A DNA stretch of 64,000 nucleotides from DASZIT01 sp963709665 (GTDB lineage Bacteria; Actinomycetota; Acidimicrobiia; Acidimicrobiales; RAAP-2): contig CAVPWU010000002.1 of assembly GCA_963709665.1 (NCBI GenBank), positions 992,001-1,056,000 on the forward strand, given 5' to 3'. Positions within the stretch are counted from its first letter, which is position 1. Each line of letters opens with the position of its first letter. Shown here in pieces: positions 7,319-18,383 of the stretch. The translations under genes and the position numbers were made by a program. Under the pieces are notes generated by a model that was not told the DNA's origin, ran no database searches, and saw only the letters and a list, made by a program, of their open reading frames with translations.

Positions 7319-8142
7319 GCCGAGACGCCGTGCTGGCGCAGGATGTCGTTGAGCTGGGCCTTGTCGTGGCGTTGGCCCTCGGTCAGCCGCTTCAGGATCA
7401 GCACGCACGGCAGGTAGAACTCCCCGCCGGCGAACTCCCGCCGGCGGGAGGCCTGGACGGCCACGCACCACGGCGGCACATGGCCCCGGCTCACCTCCTC
7501 ACCGGTGTCGGCGTCGATCACCGGGATGGAGGGGTTGAGGATGGTGCCCTCCCCGAGCACCGAGCCCCGGCCCACCCGGGCGCCCTGGGTGACCATGCAG
7601 CGACTGCCGATCATCACCTCGTCCTCGATGACGACCGGGGCGGCCTGGGCGGGCTCCAGCACCCCACCGATGCCCACGCCGCCGGAGAGGTGGACCTGCT
7701 CGCCGATCTGGGCGCACGAGCCGACGGTGGCCCAGGTGTCCACCATGGTGCCCGCCCCCACCCGGGCACCGATGTTGACGTAGCTGGGCATGCAGATCAC
7801 CCCCCGGTCGAGGAACGATCCCCACCGGGCCGAGGCGCCGGGCACCACCCGGACCCCGGACGCCGCGTAGTGCTGCTTGAGGGGCAGCTTGTCGGCGAAC
7901 TCGAACACCCCGACCTCGGTGGTCTCGATGGACCGGAGCCGGAACAGCAGCAGGATGGCCTGCTTCAGCCACTGGTGGACCACCACCTGGTCGGTGGCCG
8001 GGTCCACCTCGGCCACCCGGGCCTGGCCGGTGTCGAGGAGGTCGACCGCCTCGGTCACCACGGCCAGGGCGTCGGCGTCGTCGGGGGTGAGCTCGGAGGC
8101 CCGGGCCCACAGCGACTCGATCTGGGATTGCAGGTCTGCCAT
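7315..8142 (-). CDS. dapD: Tetrahydrodipicolinate N-succinyltransferase, E. coli type
   Basis: DapD succinylates tetrahydrodipicolinate using succinyl-CoA, the fourth enzyme toward diaminopimelate. The 275-residue protein has an N-terminal helical domain (HQWLKQAILLLFRL) and a left-handed beta-helix with hexapeptide repeats, including VDTWATVGSCAQIG and HLSGGVGIGGVLEP, which I recall as essentially identical in the E. coli enzyme. Mycobacterial DapD is longer and diverged, so the type is notable for an actinobacterium. The ATG lies 8 nt after TAACGT. It overlaps dapE by GTGA. Confidence 0.95.
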   Translation of the reverse strand: MADLQSQIESLWARASELTPDDADALAVVTEAVDLLDTGQARVAEVDPATDQVVVHQWLKQAILLLFRLRSIETTEVGVFEFADKLPLKQHYAASGVRVVPGASARWGSFLDRGVICMPSYVNIGARVGAGTMVDTWATVGSCAQIGEQVHLSGGVGIGGVLEPAQAAPVVIEDEVMIGSRCMVTQGARVGRGSVLGEGTILNPSIPVIDADTGEEVSRGHVPPWCVAVQASRRREFAGGEFYLPCVLILKRLTEGQRHDKAQLNDILRQHGVSA

Positions 8143-8216
8143 GGGCGAAGACGTTACCCCTGGCCGACCGCTCGGCGATCCTGCGGAGATGGTTCGTAGC
8201 CCGGACGCTCGAGCCC

Positions 8217-8681
8217 TCAGGCGCCCCCGGTGAGGAGAACGAGGAGCAGCACGATGGTCAGGATGACGACGTCCACCGCCAGGAACACCGAACAGACAAT
8301 CAGGCCGAGGAGGGCTCGAGTCCGGCCGCGTTCGAGGGTCCGACGTATCTGACTCAGGGCCATCGAGCCGGCCACCGTTCCGGTGATGTCGGCTGCCAAT
8401 CCGAGGAGACTCGAGGCCAGCCAGAGCGGGTGACCCATCGCCGCTCGGGCCTGCCCCGGCACCATCACCAGGACGATCGTGACGATCCCGGACACCAGTG
8501 CCACCCATGCCATGCGGTTCACCGGCACCGACCTCCGGTCGACCAGGACCGGGACGGGCCACCTGGGCATCGGGTACCAGCGGCCGTCCGAGGCCAACCA
8601 GTAGCCGGGCGTGGGGGCCGGATACCAATTGCCGTCGTTCGCCAACCAGTAACCGGGGACAGGGGGAGCCTGGGCCCTCAT
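8217..8681 (-). CDS. Small membrane protein with two GYWLAxDGxWYP modules and a DUF4190-like region
   Basis: The 154-residue protein starts with two copies of a short aromatic module, PGYWLANDGNWYPAP (residues 9-23) and PGYWLASDGRWYPMP (25-39), resembling DUF2510/'GWWQASDGxWYPP' modules common in Acidimicrobiia. Three or four hydrophobic segments follow (about 57-75, 86-106, 122-150), with the spacing of DUF4190 membrane proteins. The ATG is preceded by GGGGGTGG. It sits downstream of the SRPBCC gene with a short gap. Function is unknown; the modules may bind wall components or partner proteins. Confidence 0.75.
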   Translation of the reverse strand: MRAQAPPVPGYWLANDGNWYPAPTPGYWLASDGRWYPMPRWPVPVLVDRRSVPVNRMAWVALVSGIVTIVLVMVPGQARAAMGHPLWLASSLLGLAADITGTVAGSMALSQIRRTLERGRTRALLGLIVCSVFLAVDVVILTIVLLLVLLTGGA

Positions 8682-8710
8682 CCCACCCCCGCTCGCTTCG
8701 GCGGCCGGAT

Positions 8711-9196
8711 TCACGCCGGCGCCAGGACGGCACGCAGGACCTCGGGATCCCGGCACCCCTCGGCGAAGCCGGCCAGTCGTCGGTCGATATCCCGCTGGAG
8801 CACCCTGGTGCCGACCGGGTGGGTCAACCACCGGAGCCATCGAGGCCGACAGGCGAAGTTGTACCGCCAGGTGACGACCGTCTGGCCGGACTCGCCCTTG
8901 GTGCCCTCGAAATGCCACCCACCGGAGAAGGAGCTGAAGAACCAGGGGCCTTCGACCATCCTCATGCCGACGTGGTGCGGAGGCTGGACGGTGACGTACT
9001 CCGAGATCATCCGGAGTCCGTGCTTCGAGCGGGTGAACGTCCGCGTCCCCCGCTCCACGGTGGGCGCCTCGCCCACCAGATGTTGGTGCCGTACGAAGTT
9101 GTCCCACCGGCGACGGGCGGGTCCATAGTGCTGTGACACCGCGAAGGCGAGGGATGGGGCGATCGGGACGATGGTGGTGCTCTGGATCCTGGGCAT
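8711..9196 (-). CDS. SRPBCC (polyketide cyclase/START-like) family protein
   Basis: This 161-residue protein has the helix-grip pattern of SRPBCC proteins: an opening IVPIAPSLAFAVSQHY, central strands ending in GGWHFEGTKG, TVVTWRYNF, and a long C-terminal helix (QRDIDRRLAGFAEG). Members bind hydrophobic ligands or act as cyclases; no catalytic residues can be assigned. It begins 33 bp after the TetR regulator gene and is probably in the same operon, so it is likely controlled by that regulator. Confidence 0.75.
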   Translation of the reverse strand: MPRIQSTTIVPIAPSLAFAVSQHYGPARRRWDNFVRHQHLVGEAPTVERGTRTFTRSKHGLRMISEYVTVQPPHHVGMRMVEGPWFFSSFSGGWHFEGTKGESGQTVVTWRYNFACRPRWLRWLTHPVGTRVLQRDIDRRLAGFAEGCRDPEVLRAVLAPA

Positions 9197-9229
9197 CGTC
9201 CTATCCCCTGGTCACAGGCGGACGGGCCA

Positions 9230-9871
9230 TCACGAAGCTCCGCTGGTCCGTTGGACGCCGGTGAAGAGCGCCGCCACCCGGCTCCCCATCGCAAATGCGC
9301 CCACTGCCGGCTGGTTGTCGCCAGTGAGATTGGTCAGCATCTCCATCCCCAGGAAGAGCGACACCACCAGAAACGCCAGCTGGTCCGCGGGCACCACGCC
9401 GCCCAACCCCATCGAAGCCAGGACCCGGGTCAGTACGTCTTCGGTGAGCTGCAACCAGGGCTCGACCAACTCTGTGACCCGGGCCTTCAGGTCCGGGTCC
9501 GATCCGCTGCCCCCGATCAACTCGGCGAGTACCTTGACGTGACCGGATGCCAGGTCGGCGTCGTGGCGCCTTCCGACCACCTCGATCAGTTCACCCAGGT
9601 CATCGACATCGTCCACCGCCGCCCGGTAGGCGGTCAGCTGTTCGCTGCTGCTCTGCTCCAGCGCCGCCAACAGCAGCTCGTTGACGGTGCCGAAGTAGTA
9701 GAACACCTGGGCCTGGTTGAAGCCTCCTCGATCAGCGATGGATCGGGCACTAGCGCCGGCAAACCCCTCGTGGCGCAGGGTCTCGAAGGCGGCGGCTACC
9801 ACCTTCTGCCGGGTGTCCTCCCGGCGACCACCCGCCGGCTCCGATCCGGATCGCCGTCCACGCTTGACCAT
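9230..9871 (-). CDS. TetR family transcriptional regulator
   Basis: The 213-residue protein has a TetR helix-turn-helix at about residues 35-62 (GASARSIADRGGFNQAQVFYYF) and a helical ligand-binding domain. The ATG (9871) is chosen over an upstream TTG because CTGGAGGTGGAGGG precedes it and because the TTG lies inside the putative operator. It is probably autoregulated through the palindrome just upstream and co-transcribed with the SRPBCC gene. Confidence 0.9.
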   Translation of the reverse strand: MVKRGRRSGSEPAGGRREDTRQKVVAAAFETLRHEGFAGASARSIADRGGFNQAQVFYYFGTVNELLLAALEQSSSEQLTAYRAAVDDVDDLGELIEVVGRRHDADLASGHVKVLAELIGGSGSDPDLKARVTELVEPWLQLTEDVLTRVLASMGLGGVVPADQLAFLVVSLFLGMEMLTNLTGDNQPAVGAFAMGSRVAALFTGVQRTSGAS

Positions 9872-9896
9872 CTGAGCCCTCCACCTCCAGCCCTCC

Positions 9897-9938
9897 AACT
9901 AAGTGACTGAAGCATTAACTTCAAGCATTTACTTAGTT
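9897..9938. promoter_or_regulatory. Palindromic operator upstream of TetR-SRPBCC operon
   Basis: AACTAAGT (9897-9904) is perfectly inverted as ACTTAGTT (9931-9938). Between them TGAAG and CTTCA form an inner inverted repeat, and GAAGCATT / CAAGCATT are near-direct repeats. The segment is much more AT-rich than its surroundings, as expected for a promoter-operator. Confidence 0.65.
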
Positions 9939-10096
9939 CTACCCCCGGCGGAAGGGCGTGTCAATGGTGCGCAGGTTGGTTCACCGGGACCCGCAGGGGG
10001 AGGTCCCGGTCGTCCGCTCGGGAGATCGAGGATCCGCGGCCCCCGCCCTCCGACCTCACAAGCCCGACGCCCCGGTCCTCGCCGGGGGCGAGGGGA

Positions 10097-11253
10097 TCAG
10101 ACCGTCAGGTCGGTCCCGGCCAGCCGGCCGATCACCAGCTCCAGCCGATCGGTCGGCTGGACCACCGCCACCCGCACGAACCCGGCGCCGTCGGGGCCGT
10201 AGAACTCGCCGGGGCTCACCAGCAGCCCGCCGGCCAGGGCCAGCCGCTCGGTGAGCCCCCACCCCCCGCCGGGCACCGAGGCGGGGACCGGCACCCAGAG
10301 GTAGAAGCCGCCCGCCGGGGCCGGGGCGGGGAGGCCCACCGCCTCCAGCCCGTCCCGCAGCAGGGCCAGACGCCGGCGGTAGCGGTCCCGCTGCACCTCC
10401 ACGTGGGCGTCGTCGTCGAACGCCACCGCCCCGGCCGCCTGGACCGGGCCGGGGACCATCAGGCCGGCATGCTTGCGGATCTCCTCGAGGTAGGCCACCA
10501 GCTCCGGGTCACCGGCGTAGAAGCCGGCCCGGACCCCGGCCAGGTTGGACCGCTTGGAGAGCGAGTGCACGGCCACCACGCCCTCGACCCCGGACGACAG
10601 CACCGTCCGGGGCGGGCCCGCCCAGGTGAACTCGGCGTAGCACTCGTCGGAGAACACCGGGACCCCGCGGGCTCTGCCCCACGCCGCCACCCGATCCAGG
10701 TCGGTGAGCCGGCCGGTGGGGTTGGACGGCGAGTTGGTCCACAGCAGCAGGGCCCGGGCGGCGTCGTCGGGGTGGACGGCGTCGAGGTCGGGGCCGCCGT
10801 CCGGGGAGCTCGGGGACCGGAACCGCCCGGCAGCCGGCCAGCCGGGCCCCCATGGCGTAGGTGGGGTAGGAGATCGGACGGGTAGAGCACGGTGTCCAGG
10901 TCAGGGGACCGGAGGTGCAGGTAGTGGGCGGTCGAGGCCACCAGCTCCTTGGTGCCGACGCAGGCGGCCACCTCCCTCGACGGGTCGACCGGCACCCCGA
11001 ACCGGTGGGCCAGCCAGCCGGCCGGCGGCTTCCGGTAGGCGGCCGACCCGATGGAGGCCGGGTAGCCTCGCTCGGTGCCCGAGGTGGCCAGCGCCTCCAC
11101 CACCGCCGGCGGGGGCGGATCGCAGGGGGTGCCCACCGAGCAGTCCACCAGGCCGCCCTCGGCCCCGAACCGGGCGGCGGCCAGCCGGGCCACCTCGGTC
11201 AGCCGGTCGTAGGGATAGGGCGGCAGCACGAAGCCGGTGGCCGGGGCGGTCAC
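10097..11253 (-). CDS. dapC: Succinyldiaminopimelate aminotransferase, frameshifted twice in this assembly
   Basis: This is a fold-type I PLP aminotransferase for the succinylase lysine pathway. The reading runs from a GTG (overlapping the hflX stop by GTGA) through VDCSVGTPCDPPP, then breaks. Removing one C near 10875 restores PSISYPTYAMGARLAG, and removing one more near 10812-10815 restores the DLDAVHPDDAARALLLWTNS region; HSLSKRSNLAGVRAGF with the Schiff-base lysine and the C-terminus follow. The repaired protein is 384 residues, normal for DapC. Two independent +1 events in G/C runs suggest sequencing error rather than decay. The assignment as DapC rather than another class I aminotransferase rests on the other dap genes nearby. 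Confidence 0.8.
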
Positions 11254-12560
11254 GAGGCCAGGAACTCCCGGAACCGGGCCCGGCCCACCTCGTCGAGGAC
11301 CACGTGGAGGTGGGTGGCCTGGTCGCCGGCCTCCTCCCCCACGATCTCGCCCTCGCGGTGGACGGCGGCCAGCACGTCGCCGCGCGCCCAGGGGATGACC
11401 AGCTCGACCACCCGGTCGGCCACCCGGAGCCGGTCGCCCATCGACTCGAGCAGGTGGTCGATCCCCTCCCCGGTCCTCGCCGAGGCGGTCACCGACCCGG
11501 GGTGGGCCTCGAGGAGGCGCCGCACCTCGGCGGCGCCGGCGCCGTCGGCTCCCGGCAGGGCGTCCACCTTGTTCACCACCAGCAGTTCGGGGATGCCGGC
11601 GGCCCCGATCTCCGACAGCACCGAGCGGACGGCGTCGACCTGGCCCTCGAGGTCGGCGGCGGAGCCGTCCACCACGTGGACGATCAGCTCCGACTCGCAG
11701 ACCTCCTCGAGCGTGGACCGGAACGCCTCCACCACCTGGTGGGGCAGCTTGCGCACGAAGCCGACGGTGTCGGTGAGCAGCACCGTCTCCCGCCGGGCAG
11801 GGCCAGCTGCCGGGTCCGGGGGTCGAGGGTGGAGAACAGGCGGTCCTCCACCAGCACGTCGGCACCGCACAGCCGGTTGAGGAGGGTGGACTTCCCGGCG
11901 TTGGTGTAGCCGACCAGCGAGACCGTGCGCTGGCGGCGACCGGGCCCGGCCCTTCCGCTGGGTGCGCCGGGTCCGGTCGAGGGCGCGGAGGTCCGACTCC
12001 AGACGGGTCATCCGACGGACCAGCCGCCGCCGGTCCACCTCCAGCTGGGTCTCACCCGGGCCCCGGGTGCCGATGCCACCGGCCTGCTGGCTGAGGGAGG
12101 TGCCCCGGCCCCGCAGCCGGGGCAGCCGGTAGCGGAGCAGGGCCAGCTCCACCTGGGCCCGGCCTTCGGGGGTGCGGGCGTTCTGGGCGAAGATGTCGAG
12201 GATCACCGCCGTCCGGTCGATGGCCGTCCGGCCGAGGAGCTTCTCGAGGTTCCGCTGCTGGGCAGGGCTGAGGTCGTCGTCGAACACCACGGTGTCGGCG
12301 TCCACCGCCAGGCAGATGGAGGCCAGCTCCTCGGCCTTCCCCTTGCCGATGAAGGTGGCCGGGTCCGGATGGTCGCGTCGCTGGACCACCCGGTCGGCGA
12401 CGTCGGCGCCGGCGGTGTCCACCAGCAGGGCCAGCTCGTCGAGGCCCGCCTCGGTGGCCTCCGGGGTGGAGGGGGGGAAGGTCACCCCGACCAGCACGAT
12501 CCGCTCCCGGAACGTCCGGGAGATGAGGGTGTCGGTGAAGGCGGAGTCGGTCGGGCTCAT
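11250..12560 (-). CDS. hflX: Ribosome-associated GTPase HflX, with two compensating indels
   Basis: HflX splits or rescues stalled ribosomes. The N-terminal domain (DPATFIGKGKAEEL, VVFDDDLSPAQQRNLE) and the G-domain end (DTVGFVRKLPHQ, VVNKVDALPG) are in frame, but about 50 residues between them read in a wrong frame. Removing one base near 11931-11943 and adding one C near 11789-11791 restores the Walker A motif VGYTNAGKSTLLNRL and a normal 436-residue protein. The ATG overlaps the dapF stop (ATGA). The gene is part of the dapF-hflX-dapC run. Confidence 0.85.
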   Translation of the reverse strand: MSPTDSAFTDTLISRTFRERIVLVGVTFPPSTPEATEAGLDELALLVDTAGADVADRVVQRRDHPDPATFIGKGKAEELASICLAVDADTVVFDDDLSPAQQRNLEKLLGRTAIDRTAVILDIFAQNARTPEGRAQVELALLRYRLPRLRGRGTSLSQQAGGIGTRGPGETQLEVDRRRLVRRMTRLESDLRALDRTRRTQRKGRARSPPAHGLAGRLHQRREVHPPQPAVRCRRAGGGPPVLHPRPPDPAAGPARRETVLLTDTVGFVRKLPHQVVEAFRSTLEEVCESELIVHVVDGSAADLEGQVDAVRSVLSEIGAAGIPELLVVNKVDALPGADGAGAAEVRRLLEAHPGSVTASARTGEGIDHLLESMGDRLRVADRVVELVIPWARGDVLAAVHREGEIVGEEAGDQATHLHVVLDEVGRARFREFLAS

Positions 12561-13391
12561 GAACGGGCGGCGGCCAGCACCATGGCCGGGTCGACCTCCA
12601 GGTCGGCCACCTTCCGGGTCGGGCCGGACAGCCGGATCCCGTCGCTGCCCAGCTCCACCGTCAGGGTGCCCCCCGGATTGCGGACCGCCACCCGGTCGCC
12701 CACCAGTCCCCAGCTGTGGGCGGCGGCGGCGGCGGCGGCACTGCCGGTGCCGCAGGCCAGGGTCTCCCCGGCCCCCCGCTCCCACACCCGGAGGGTGAGC
12801 TGGTCGGGCCCCGGTCCCACGGCGATGAACTCGACGTTGATGCCGCCGGGGTGGACCTCCTGGAGTCGCGGGCCCAGGCCGGCCACGTCGACCTGGGACG
12901 GGTCGGGACCGAGGAGCACCAGGTGGGGGTTGCCCATGTCCACCGTCCGGGCCCGACGGTCGTCGAACTGCTGGACCTGGTCGGGCCCGAGCTCGGCCTT
13001 GCCCATGTCCACCGACACCTCGGCCGACCCCGGGGCGCCCCCCGCCGTGTACTCCACCGTCCGCACGCCGCCCGGGGTCCACACCGTGAAGCCCGGGGGG
13101 GCCACCACCCCGGCGTCGACGGCCGCCTGGGCCAGGCACCGGATGCCGTTGCCGCTCATCTCGGCCGGCGAGCCGTCGGCGTTGTGGAGCTCCATCGACA
13201 GGTCGGTGCCCTCCCGGCCGGCCAGCACCCGGATCACCCCGTCGGCCCCCACCCCGAACCGGCGGTCACAGAGGGCGCGGACCATCTCCGGCGCCACCGG
13301 GTGCCGGTCGTCGGGGTCCATCAGGACGAGGAAGTCGTTCCCCGCCCCGTGGTGCTTGGTGAGTGTCGAGTCGGTCGTCCGGCATGGCCAT
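12557..13391 (-). CDS. dapF: Diaminopimelate epimerase, N-terminus broken by an indel
   Basis: DapF converts LL- to meso-diaminopimelate using two cysteines. Both are visible: Cys in SGNGIRC and in ETLACGTGSA. The essential N-terminal LTKHHGAGNDFLVL is encoded, but no ATG, GTG or TTG opens that frame; an in-frame ATG pair (MAMPDDRL) lies just upstream in the next frame. One extra base around 13361-13382 would join them and give about 275-277 residues, the normal size. I therefore place the start at 13391 (or 13385) and regard the break as a probable assembly error. It lies 17 bp after the repaired miaA stop and overlaps hflX by ATGA. Confidence 0.8.
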
Positions 13392-13408
13392 GGTGGCGCC
13401 CCCCGGGG

Positions 13409-14372
13409 TCAGTCTTGCACCGGCTCGGCGAGCAGGCCGAGGATCAGCTCCACCGGGTCCTGGTCGGGGCGCCACCCACACGATACGGGGATCCCGGCGG
13501 AACCACGCCCACTGCCGCCGGGCGAACGCCCGGGTCCGCCGGACGGTCTCCGCCACCGCCTCGGCCAGCGGCACCCCGTCCTCGAGGTGGCCGAGGAGCT
13601 CGCGGTAGCCGAGGGCCTGGCGGGCGGTGGGTGACAGCCCGCCGGGGGCGGCGGCCAGCCGCCGCACCTCGTCGAGCAGGCCGGCCTCCATCATCGACTC
13701 CACCCGCTCGGCGATCCGGCGGTCGGTGTCGGCCGGGTCCGGACGCATCCCCACCAGGCGCACCCGGCTGGGCGGGTAGCTGCCCAGTCCGGGGCCGAAG
13801 GAGGAGAACGGGCGGCCCGACCCCTCGGTCACCTCGAGGGCCCGGACCAGCCGGCGGCGGTTGGAGGCCCCGATCCGACCGGCCGCCACCGGGTCGAGGG
13901 TCTCGAGCCGGGCGTGGAGCCGGGCCAGGGCGTCCCGCTCCCCGTGGCTCCCCACCGGGCCGGCGGCGTCCAGCTCCTCGGTCACGCGACGGGCCCGGTC
14001 GGGGAACCGGCCGGGGAACTCCAGATCGTCGACCACCGACCGGAGGTAGAGCCCGGTCCCCCCCACCAGCAGCGCCCGGTGCCCCCGGCCGGCCACCCCG
14101 GCCAGGGCGGCCCGGGCCTCCGCCTGGAACTCCCGGACGGTGAACTCCTGGCCGGGATCGACCAGGTCCACCAGGTGGTACGGGACCCGGGCACGGACGG
14201 CCGGGGTCGGCTTGGCCGTCCCGATGTCCATGCCCCGGTAGACGGCCATCGAGTCGACCGACAGCAGCTCGACCCGCCCGGCCTGCGGGCCCGGCGCCTC
14301 CGCCGCCGCCAGGGCCACCGTCGACTTCCCCGATGCGGTGGGCCCGACCAGCGCCACCACCGCCGGGCTCAC
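13409..14372 (-). CDS. miaA: tRNA dimethylallyltransferase, frameshifted near its end
   Basis: MiaA adds a dimethylallyl group to A37 of tRNAs reading UNN codons. The P-loop ALVGPTASGKST, SVDSMAVYRGMDIGTAKP and the C-terminal ARRQWAWFRRDPRI are clear. After VWVAP one extra G within 13466-13469 shifts the frame; removing it gives DQDPVELILGLLAEPVQD and a stop at 13409, a 320-residue protein of normal length. The GTG start lies 13 bp after the miaB stop, and the modification made by MiaA is the substrate for MiaB, so the order is functional. Confidence 0.88.
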
Positions 14373-14385
14373 CCGGGGACCGAGC

Positions 14386-15849
14386 TCAACCGGCGGCCAC
14401 CGGGATGAGGGTGCGGTGGCGGGGGCGGGTGGTGACGTCGAGCAGCTCCCCGGCCAGGTGGTGGCGGGCGGCGTCGGTCACCCGGACCTCGGCGAACGCC
14501 CCCACCGCCGGCCGGCGGCCGTCGCCGGGGGCGAAGTGGACCAGCTTGTTCTGGCTGGTGCGGCCGGTGGTCACCGAAGGGTCGCGCTTGGAGGGCCCCT
14601 CCACCAGCACCTCCTCCACCCGGCCGATCCGGGCCCGGTGACGTTCGAGGGCCGCCCGCTCCACCACCGCCCGGAGGCGCTCCATCCGCTCCACCACCAC
14701 CTCGGCGGGGACGAACCGGTCGGTCATGGCCGCCGCCCGGGTCCCCGGGCGGGGCGAGAAGACGAAGGTGTAGGCGCTGTCGTAGGCGGCCTCGGCCACC
14801 ACCTCGAGGGTGCGCTCGAGGTCGTCCTCGGTCTCCCCGGGGAAGCCGACGATGAGGTCGGTGCTGACCGCCAGGTCGGGGATGGCCGCCCGGGCGGCGG
14901 CCAGACGGGCCAGGTACCGCTCGGCGGTGTAGCCGCGGCGCATGGCCGCCAGCACCCGGTCGCTGCCCGACTGGAGGGGCAGGTGGAGGTGGTCGCAGAC
15001 CTCGGGGGTCCCGGCCATGGCCTCGATGGTCTCCGGCCGGAGGTCCTTCGGGTGGGGGCTGGTGAACCGCACCCGCCGGATCCCCTCCACCGCTCCCACC
15101 TGGCGGAGGAGGGAGGCGAAGAGGGGTCCCCGGCCGGTCAGGTCCCGACCGTAGGAGTTGACGTTCTGACCGAGCAGGGTGACCTCGCTCACCCCCCGGT
15201 CGGCCAGCGCCGCCACTTCGGCGACCAGGTCGTCCACCGGCCGCGACACCTCGCCGCCCCGCACCGACGGCACGATGCAGAAGGCGCAGGAGTTGTTGCA
15301 GCCCATCTGGATGGTCACCCAGGCGGCGTAGGGGAGGTCCCGCACCGCCCCGATGGCGGCGGCCTGCTGGTCGGCCACCTCCGGGTCGGCCTCGGCGGCC
15401 GGGGCGTCGAGGATCTCCACCACCGGCCCGGTGCGGGCCGCCTGGCGGAGGAGGGCCGGCGCCCGGGCCAGGTTGTGGGTCCCGAACACCACGTCGACGT
15501 GGCCGGCCCGCTGGCGGATCCGCTCCCGGTCCATCTGGGCCAGGCAGCCGCCCACCGCGATCAGCATCTCCGGGCGCCGCTCCCGCAGGGTCTTCAGGTT
15601 GCCCAGATGACCGTAGAGCTTGTTGTCGGCGTTCTCCCGGATGCAGCAGGTGTTGAACACCACCACGTCGGCCGATTCGAGGTCGGCGGTGGGCTGCAGC
15701 CCGTCCGCCACCAGCAGGCCGGCCAGCCGCTCCGAGTCGTGGTCGTTCATCTGGCAGCCGTGGGTCTCGATGTGGAAGGTGCGCGGCCTCCCGTCGGCCG
15801 GGGTGCCGGGCTCCGGCGGGAGGGGCGGGCCGGGCGGGCGGGCGGGCAT
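14386..15849 (-). CDS. miaB: tRNA-2-methylthio-N6-dimethylallyladenosine synthase
   Basis: MiaB is a radical-SAM methylthiotransferase acting on i6A37 in tRNA. The 487-residue protein has the N-terminal UPF0004 domain with cluster cysteines (ETHGCQMN, NTCCIREN, VGGCLAQ), the radical-SAM CxxxCxxC in GCNNSCAFCIVP, and a C-terminal TRAM domain ending near LLDVTTRPRHRT. The ATG is 6 nt after TATCCT, so transcription may be leaderless. It precedes miaA, which makes its substrate. Confidence 0.96.
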   Translation of the reverse strand: MPARPPGPPLPPEPGTPADGRPRTFHIETHGCQMNDHDSERLAGLLVADGLQPTADLESADVVVFNTCCIRENADNKLYGHLGNLKTLRERRPEMLIAVGGCLAQMDRERIRQRAGHVDVVFGTHNLARAPALLRQAARTGPVVEILDAPAAEADPEVADQQAAAIGAVRDLPYAAWVTIQMGCNNSCAFCIVPSVRGGEVSRPVDDLVAEVAALADRGVSEVTLLGQNVNSYGRDLTGRGPLFASLLRQVGAVEGIRRVRFTSPHPKDLRPETIEAMAGTPEVCDHLHLPLQSGSDRVLAAMRRGYTAERYLARLAAARAAIPDLAVSTDLIVGFPGETEDDLERTLEVVAEAAYDSAYTFVFSPRPGTRAAAMTDRFVPAEVVVERMERLRAVVERAALERHRARIGRVEEVLVEGPSKRDPSVTTGRTSQNKLVHFAPGDGRRPAVGAFAEVRVTDAARHHLAGELLDVTTRPRHRTLIPVAAG

Positions 15850-15855
15850 CCCCCC

Positions 15856-15861
15856 AGGATA
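15856..15861 (-). promoter_or_regulatory. -10 hexamer of miaB, leaderless configuration
   Basis: TATCCT lies 6 nt before the miaB ATG on the minus strand. A run of G between them could also act as a ribosome-binding site, so leaderless use is not certain. Confidence 0.4.
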
Positions 15862-15892
15862 CGACGGTGGGGGCCGGGGCCCGGCCCGCCGG

Positions 15893-16858
15893 CTACCGCT
15901 CGCCGTCGAAGTCGTAGAACTGGCCGCCGGCACTGGGCACCGGGTCGGCCGGCGGTGGGCCGTCGGCGCTCCACTCCGGACGGCGCTCCCGCCAGAAGTC
16001 ACCGGTCCCGTCCTTGTCGACCATCAGGCCGTGCATGTCGGGGCGGAGCAGCATCACCGTGCCGGGGATGTCGGCTTCGGCCAGGGCCGCCTGGGCGGCC
16101 TGGGTCACCTTGGCACCGTCCGGCCCGGTACAGATCCCCAGCAGGGACGGACCCGCCCCCGACCAGCAGACCGCCGCCGCCCCCCCGGCCGACAGCCGGG
16201 ACAGCAGCTTGGGGGCGGCCGGGAAGAGGGGGCTCCGGTAGTCCTGGTGGAGGCGGTCCTCGGTGGCCTCGCTGATCAGCAGCCGGCTGTCCCCCAGCCC
16301 GGCGATGAGCAGGGCCAGACGCGAGAGGTTGAAGGCGGCGCTCTCCCGGGTGACCTGGGCGGGCAGGGCCAGGCGGGCCTTGGAGGTGGCCAGGGTGAGG
16401 TCGGGGACGATGACCACGAAGACCAGGCTGACGTCGAGGGGGAGGCGCACCGCCTGCACCGAGCCCTTGACCATGGCCGAGGCGACCAGGCCACCCACCA
16501 CCGAGGCGGCGGCGTTGTCGGTGTGGCCGTCCATCAGGGCGGCCACCGACAGCGGGTCGGTCGAGCCGGCGGCGGCCGCCGCCGCCGCCGCCAGGGCGGC
16601 CGAGGAGCCCAGCCCCCGGCTGACCGGGATCTCCGAGCGGACGGTGATGGCCAGGCGGTCGGTGCCGGCCACCTCGATGGCCACCCGGGCGGCCAGGTGG
16701 GACGGGTCGTCGGCCAGCCCCGCACCCTCGCCCTCCGACCGCACGATCAGGCGCTTGGCCGGCTCCACCTCCACCTCGACGTACCGGTCCAGGGCCACCG
16801 CCAGGGTGTCGAAGCCGGGGCCCAGATTGGCCGAGGAGGCAGGGGCTCTCGCGCGCAC
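15893..16858 (-). CDS. thrB: Homoserine kinase
   Basis: This 321-residue GHMP-family kinase phosphorylates homoserine in threonine synthesis. The ATP-binding motif PVSRGLGSSAALAAA lies at residues 78-92, the N-terminal ASSANLGPGFDTLA matches ThrB, and the C-terminal GHMP motif AAVCWSGAGPSLLGI is present. The GTG start is 6 nt after TACCCT. It is in the same direction as miaB with a 43-bp gap. Other threonine genes (hom, thrC) are not in the window. Confidence 0.93.
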   Translation of the reverse strand: MRARAPASSANLGPGFDTLAVALDRYVEVEVEPAKRLIVRSEGEGAGLADDPSHLAARVAIEVAGTDRLAITVRSEIPVSRGLGSSAALAAAAAAAAGSTDPLSVAALMDGHTDNAAASVVGGLVASAMVKGSVQAVRLPLDVSLVFVVIVPDLTLATSKARLALPAQVTRESAAFNLSRLALLIAGLGDSRLLISEATEDRLHQDYRSPLFPAAPKLLSRLSAGGAAAVCWSGAGPSLLGICTGPDGAKVTQAAQAALAEADIPGTVMLLRPDMHGLMVDKDGTGDFWRERRPEWSADGPPPADPVPSAGGQFYDFDGER

Positions 16859-16864
16859 CCCGTC

Positions 16865-16870
16865 AGGGTA
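16865..16870 (-). promoter_or_regulatory. -10 hexamer of thrB, leaderless configuration
   Basis: TACCCT on the minus strand ends 6 nt before the thrB GTG, with no ribosome-binding site between. Confidence 0.5.
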
Positions 16871-16917
16871 GCCGTCACCCGCTGTTCACGAAGGGACCAC
16901 CGGGGCCCCGGTACCCA

Positions 16918-18372
<1,455 letters not shown>

Positions 18373-18383
18373 GAGGCCGTCGG

